A stretch of DNA of 64,000 nt from Neovahlkampfia damariscottae (Eukaryota; Heterolobosea; Selenaionea; Neovahlkampfiida; Neovahlkampfiidae): the NCBI GenBank assembly GCA_016618085.1, contig JABLTG010000066.1:1-64000 (forward strand). The letters run 5' to 3'. This document shows, in pieces, positions 61,701 to 64,000 of the stretch (positions are counted from its first letter, which is position 1; each line of letters begins with the position of its first letter). Below the pieces are notes generated by a model. That model had not been told where the DNA came from and did no database searches. It saw only the letters and a program-made list of their open reading frames with translations. Made by a program: the position numbers and the translations under genes.

Positions 61701-62345
61701 GAAATTAAAGAATCACAATTGGATTTTGTTTTGGATATTAAGAAAGCGACAAATAGCAGAAGAAATTCAAATTCTGATGTTGATTCTCAATTATCAAATA
61801 GAACAGACTATTCAAATGATTCAAGTGTTAGAACTCCAAAAGGAAATAAAACTCCAAAGAGTGGTGGAAGAGCAAGAGCTAATTCTGGTATTGCACCAAT
61901 TGTAAATAAAATTACTAATGCAAATCCTCAACTTGAACAAGCAACAAAAAAGGTGAAAGCATATTTTTCAAATATTGCAAAGAAATTCAAAAAGAAATCA
62001 AATGAAGTTGAACATGACAAAGAAATCATGAAGAATGCATTAAGAGAAAAAAATGATGAAATTTATGTATTAGAACAGAAAGTAAAAGAATTGGAAAATG
62101 AAATTGACATTTTAAAACAAACAATGTCATTAGCAAATACTTCAAGCAGAAAAAGTTCAAGAGGTTCAATTGTACTGTCTAATATATTCAAAAGAGGATC
62201 ATCTCAAAATACACCTTCAAAATCAGAACCAAAAACTCCAATTTCTGAACCATCAGCTCATTTTGCTTTGATAGAATCACTCAGTCCGATAGACAAACCA
62301 CCTGAGGAAGATATTTCTGTTGATGCTGTAAAATTTGATGAATAA
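52788..62345 (+). CDS. Giant membrane-anchored coiled-coil protein (golgin-like)
   Basis: Intronless 9.56-kb frame of 3185 residues from ATG 52788. A hydrophobic segment at about residues 12-30 (YIMYGIGAASASLLMY) could anchor it, followed by an acidic patch and then about 2700 residues of nearly continuous heptad coiled coil. A Ser-rich, basic region (RTPKGNKTPKSGGRARA) and a final short coil end the protein. The module SLNDENL...IQSLKKEIE recurs five times at irregular spacing. Architecture suggests a tether such as a golgin or an organelle-spacing filament, but sequence alone cannot separate these from other coiled-coil giants. Confidence 0.8.
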   Translation: MKKNILSGKSKKYIMYGIGAASASLLMYSNLKKDENKKEENSTEEEKIEPMKIKVDPLEVINETEELIDSIQREEENEQEDDVSNDENDENRREDFIQEEDEDQEIDEQVDLYKFKRGILTPKKFNMNHFLEFYNEKYQTIIQETKNSFQKILKEKEENLNNLIQEIQNLKNEKSYDVKLILKLKKEIQIIKENLNFLKEDVKKFTEFQNVSNSIEVLIEKLKERENGFLMEIDNFEKHEEKLKKKISTLEEKSKNDQEVFEKSEQEMIMEIKSLKNQQINLEDEIKNLKKNERDLKLENEIFLNQISDNEMKIKELENLIEESEFKNELKDKTILLNIEQDHNDFLKELNLNHEMEIQNFKQKLHEIQVQLTVKIFELESSMKQKEEEENLNQNLNQQLKEKEEKLLKKEEIFKEKLKENEKKFINLEKQIESIKKQKENMNEEIEQFKKLQEVFKEENSKLKEDIEVLKKQEETFSLIKEKNIENEENLITLEKQNEFLKKVNEENDKKMFKFQKEIGDLEIENASLNENHSSVEAQLKQVSSDFEKQKFIETVLTEKIENMENEKKKLELEKIENEKKFKINIYDLKEGLKEKEKEFDGKLKQKEDEFQMKLKEKQMEFQEVLDKKDKEFDGILKEKQNEFETKMNEKEEKIEILNHKIEKEKHSKKELVSSIFQLSQEKEESDKQKEQSLSKELELNDEIKKLNEKVIVLTKNFRDLNENKNIEIENLNKEKDILKVDLENTKMEMRTLKSNYENRLNEEKEEILKFNEEIKKYQEEVTELSQEKDEQVEQRESQLTRLQNELLELKESRIEVINLNSENEKKFEEILNKKEQVILKLNLENEKEKNLLKNEIQILSMKVKEMNSEVLSLNDENLNKIQSLKKEIEQLNQQKEQEIKLLNKEAEKLKSLQEDYDSLTKQFSDLKTDINMKEVENATLKENEKSLNEKIESITLEHDEKEKHSILLIQQKEVEVQSLKEEIDQKIKQHDETELLKVKNEKKVKEYEKLIESLNQKLIDVSSEVYSLNDENLKSLNKEIEILKETHEKEQKNSKLEFDNQIQQLNRSHKSVIDQLKKDQNNEINLLQTKNEAEKLVMISEHNQKIDLLQQEKDTLKQQQIVEISLLTASKLSETKSFNEEITKLKNQQLNEMKSKELQNEKEMNLLNQKHQDDLISLKETKEKAIVRINMENDKKINSLKKELEQILEEKNVEIAKLNVENEKRTKSLNDQIIQLSTQLKELNSEVSSLNDENLNKIQSLKKEIEKLKHEKEEISSTRKELEETIQQLEENHKTNISSLKNEMNSLTQNYQDELTSLKISNENEVNQLNEQNNSELYKLKKEKDQEISKLILENETKMNEYQQEIHRIIEDNKIQVDSLEKEKTHKISTLVLENEKKIISLEDSNNEKILKLKHENLQMNMMKKEKDEEILNLNLENEKKINLLNEEIESLNQKLKEMNSEVSSLNDENLNKIQSLKKEIEQLNQQKEQEIKLLKESHEITISSLKDEHEKELNDIGEKNKRKIDDLKNEKDEEISKLNFEHEKKASLMKEENSKLVQEHKEKMISTKLENSKLIEEKKQQIISMKEDFEKKILKSMEDKNNEVSKLSDGFKEKINQLELSIQSLNEEIKSLEKESEIGLSDFKEKKEKEVTTLIKNNEIEMKKLKELKKEEIQSIQDNHLNEMSKLKNEKELNEIRLNDKIISLMKEQENQINQLNDKNSMKIKELQDDQSIEISKIKEKNKTQIQKITSENEKKIKSLDQEIINLNQEIKELNNEIRSLNDENLNNIQTLKGENENLKHQNEVEVNRFKEENEKEIQNLKDKQEQEMRLFEEAKQSEFQKLSLENEQAINSLVEQNKLVLSAFKEESQAQLNSNQQQNDQLIEELKRNHEVEKNLLKSENEQEIVKLKGKLEDTMELKEKNEIEKQDEIQKLKDELLSFKNQIVKVNEENNKKNNEMKIEKEKSISVLEKEIVSVQEKLKMEMESLNQEKEKEISNLNNEFKNKLISLKDQNQKEMFNLNQMNQKTVDDLSMEIQKLNATIINQSSESKEEIESLKKQKEIEIDSLNEEKENKLKSITENHEKEIKLLNKENESKITKIKTDFQKDTNSWKDQIQSLTKSIQSIKNDKKQEMDSMKYQNEEKMNEMKSNHEKVLISLKIQQDKEIESFKEDKEKEIRDIKENYDSQIVSLKHAQTKELNEKNDQIEKLKHEIDQLSNQLVSLKQDHSNKIETSITEKQNEIKALTEVHNVELNSLTKEIQKLKQENVKSTKEYSNKINELELNLEKTNTSLNSEIEKLQKEIESQNTLIKSLEKERDTKIEIFNQEKDQLNIQLQSLKEVHSKSKNELTELMLLKETKEKEIETLNQKINQQTERFKNQLDLSTNEISSLNNQIHQMKNENDLKIESIKKEKEEDIEHLSKEKDEKHKMELNKINKNLDDLKIELTKNEEEFEKQKEILTKEIERNEENVSKLHSEIELLKKEKINSTDDFDKELNVFKEKLIKEEEEIKKKEDEIFELTQNFEKKQIENELKFTKMNQEFEFKLRELEKLKEDEIKLIEEKLKKEKEKIEFNHQETVKKMTKEIEKFKIEIQKFEKKCKDISEKVLKIEIEKQDLLNEIKKLKETINEKELKNEKQKLEIIEISEQLIHLKEHNSFLEDEMDKLSNIDFNEDDSSNLKSSESMENIIQNEKDQDRQKLVSAQKKLFSHTIQLKKMKQKLEISEFEIENLKKELSLKTEELKQKEISLDDKSNLLRKLTEEQTNLEKKKKRFSLLKTSNKESSNSNQLNITLQQDNEKLKYENSLLEKKFTDFKKSSENLQMLFDKERQNEKLRSKEMIDKLNKKISGYEKDLLNTKNEIDSLKIDKLAAEFKASKFEELYNNLVDEFENMTDLQSQILSEMDDTTKEKDYFSTRISELEESFDLERSQIESLEKELIKSRRQSKNDSSNDLQRELLEELELLREDLEIKESQLDFVLDIKKATNSRRNSNSDVDSQLSNRTDYSNDSSVRTPKGNKTPKSGGRARANSGIAPIVNKITNANPQLEQATKKVKAYFSNIAKKFKKKSNEVEHDKEIMKNALREKNDEIYVLEQKVKELENEIDILKQTMSLANTSSRKSSRGSIVLSNIFKRGSSQNTPSKSEPKTPISEPSAHFALIESLSPIDKPPEEDISVDAVKFDE

Positions 62346-62391
62346 AAATTAATTTAATGAATCTTTATTTATTCAAATTCTCCGAGGTATT

Positions 62392-64000
62392 CTATTTAAA
62401 ATTATCTAAAAATTTCTTTCTGTTCAAAAGAGGATTGTACACTTCTCTTGTCAACCTTAATTTTTCAACTGGATCTTCTGTTTCACCGTAAATCTCATAA
62501 AAACCTTCAAACTCTTTTTGGAGACGCATTTTTTCAGAAAGAGGATTAATTGACGCATTCTTCTCTCCAGCATAAAGTAAATGATGACTTGATGAATTAA
62601 ATATTTTTCATTCAACTTACTATTTCTCCCTTAAATATTCAATTTGTTTTTGATTGTAATCATCCAAGTCCTCTCTTTTGATTCTATGTACTTGATCATT
62701 TTTAAATTTCTAAACATTAGAATCATAATGTTAACTTACCCTAATTCTTTGTTGAACAGTTTCATCATTTTGTTGTAAAATAATATTTGATATTGGTGGT
62801 AAATCTTTCAATAGTTCTTTTTCATTTTTCTTTCTTTTCATTTTTGGAATACTTTTCACATTTTCAATGAAGTTAAAATTATTCATTTCATCAATAATAA
62901 TATTTTTTAATTTTGAAATTTGAAATAATTTAAAATCAAAATCATTAATCAATCTATTTCTTAGAGACAATTCAAAAAAATTAAAATTTAATTTAATTTT
63001 TTTATTATCCAATAAAATAGCAGAAAAATTATCAAATAAAAATTGATACATTTTACATTTGAATTCTTTTGATTTATTCAATTTCTTTTGGAATTTCAAT
63101 GGATCTTCCTTCAATAAATTAAGATATACTTTTAATTTTTTCATAATTTTTGAAGAAATCAAAAAAGATGAAATTGAAATATCTGAAAAATAATCTGATA
63201 TTTTTTGTTTTAAAAACTTTTTCAATTTTTCATTTTTTTCATCTTTTTTAATAATTTTTGTTTCTTGTTCTTCTCTTTCAATAATATTTTTGATTTGTTT
63301 TGAAGACCAAAAATGAGATAAAAAAGAAGATGTCATTGATTTTTGTGAAGTAATTCCACATAAATGAAAAATGTATAAATCAAATTTTCTTTTTAAAATA
63401 TCAATGGATTCTTTTTCAAATATTGATTTTAATAAGATTTTTCTTGATTTATAAACTTTTAACCAGTCCAATGATGAACCAATCAAATTTCCAAAATTTT
63501 CATTGGCTTCTTTGTTTTTCGTTTTTTTGTAAATAAAAAATGAGTTTTGATTTTTCCAAAGGATATTTTGATTACCATCTTCAGTTAAAATTGAATTAAA
63601 ATTCTCCATGAAAAAATTTTCATCAAAAAAATATGAGTCATGAATCTCATCATTTTTAATTGGAGGTTCAGTTCCAGAATAAAATCGATTCAAATCATGA
63701 AAATCCAAATTAAAATTTTGTTCAATTCCATTTAAATTTTCGATTTTACGAACTTTGGTGTAAAACTTTTTTTTTAAAAATTTTACGTATTCATGAAATT
63801 GACGATTTTGATACCAAGAATTCCAAAAATTAAAATTTGAATAAAAATTCATAAAGTTATTTCTCATATTTAACTGAAATTGATTTTTGATGATCAAATT
63901 AGTCGGAAAATTTAATTTTTCAAAATGAATTAAAAATTTCTCTTTTTGTATTTCAGACATTTCTTTAAAGTCTAAATTATCAAACCAAGCAATTGGTTCA
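62392..64000 (-). CDS. Hypothetical protein (5' end outside window)
   Basis: Three visible exons (introns 62588-62620 and 62710-62739); about 515 codons are visible and the frame stays open to the right edge, passing ATG 63960. The long exon encodes a Phe/Asn/Lys-rich, probably helical chain (for example DWLKVYKSRKILLKSIFEKE). The 3' exons encode a conserved-looking charged end: KREDLDDYNQKQIEYLREKY|HHLLYAGEKN, then EKLRLTREVYNPLLNRKKFL. I recognise no family. Confidence 0.6.

Noticed and set aside
1-64000. CRISPR arrays, rRNA or tRNA genes, telomeric repeats
   Set aside because: No regularly spaced direct repeats with spacers, no tRNA cloverleaf core sequences and no rRNA-like conserved GC-rich blocks were seen.

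Overview
This window is nuclear DNA from a microbial eukaryote with a very AT-rich, very compact genome. The standard code is used (TAA, TAG and TGA all act as stops). Host genes carry many ultra-short spliceosomal introns: about 60 could be placed by eye, nearly all 27-42 nt. Intergenic gaps are often under 100 bp. The gene set (SHAQKYF Myb, RWP-RK factor, RasGEF with a LisH-like region, copine, two short oxysterol-binding proteins, ubiquilin, Atg10, Spb1, complex III subunit 9, LYRM) suggests a free-living, aerobic, amoeba-like protist. Heterolobosea or Amoebozoa are the likely homes; I cannot fix the species from this sequence.

Region 1 (1 to about 11.8 kb) is a Polinton-like, virus-derived element whose left end lies outside the window. 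Its visible parts are an rve-type integrase, a family B DNA polymerase fused to an SF1 helicase, an HNH-type ORF, two zinc-finger genes, a papain/NlpC-like protein, small coiled-coil and membrane ORFs and a long charged protein. No capsid or packaging ATPase gene is visible here. It looks young and mostly open, with about one or two breaks. A family of about 110-bp near-perfect palindromes sits between its transcription units.

Region 2 (11.8-14.3 kb) holds a Crinkler-like P-loop NTPase/nuclease gene bracketed by the same palindromes, then a sharp 16-bp-stem hairpin just before the first clear host housekeeping gene.

Region 3 (14.3-64 kb) is dense host sequence. In order: copine, a thiamine-diphosphate decarboxylase-like enzyme, Nudix hydrolase, COMMD protein, a small repeat protein, SHAQKYF Myb, RWP-RK factor, an MFE2-type short-chain dehydrogenase, a Vti1-like SNARE, a membrane-anchored methyltransferase, a beta-sandwich transcription-factor candidate, ubiquilin, an oxysterol-binding protein, a discoidin-like protein, a secreted Asn-rich protein, an EGF-like membrane protein, a Stum-like membrane protein, a secreted metallophosphatase, Spb1, QCR9, a BTB-GAF fusion, an SBP2-like SECIS-binding protein, ERGIC3/Erv46, RasGEF, a second transcription-factor candidate, a YqgF/RuvX nuclease, LYRM2-like, Atg10, a second oxysterol-binding protein, an intronless 9.6-kb giant coiled-coil gene, and a partial unknown gene at the right edge.

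A CCAAT box, usually as GACCAATCA or its complement, recurs 5 to about 80 bp upstream of roughly twenty host start codons and is the clearest cis-regulatory signal. Element ORFs instead share a TATAATATAATG-like sequence right at the start codon. Introns were inferred from GT/AG borders, reading-frame continuity and restored family motifs; no transcript data were used.
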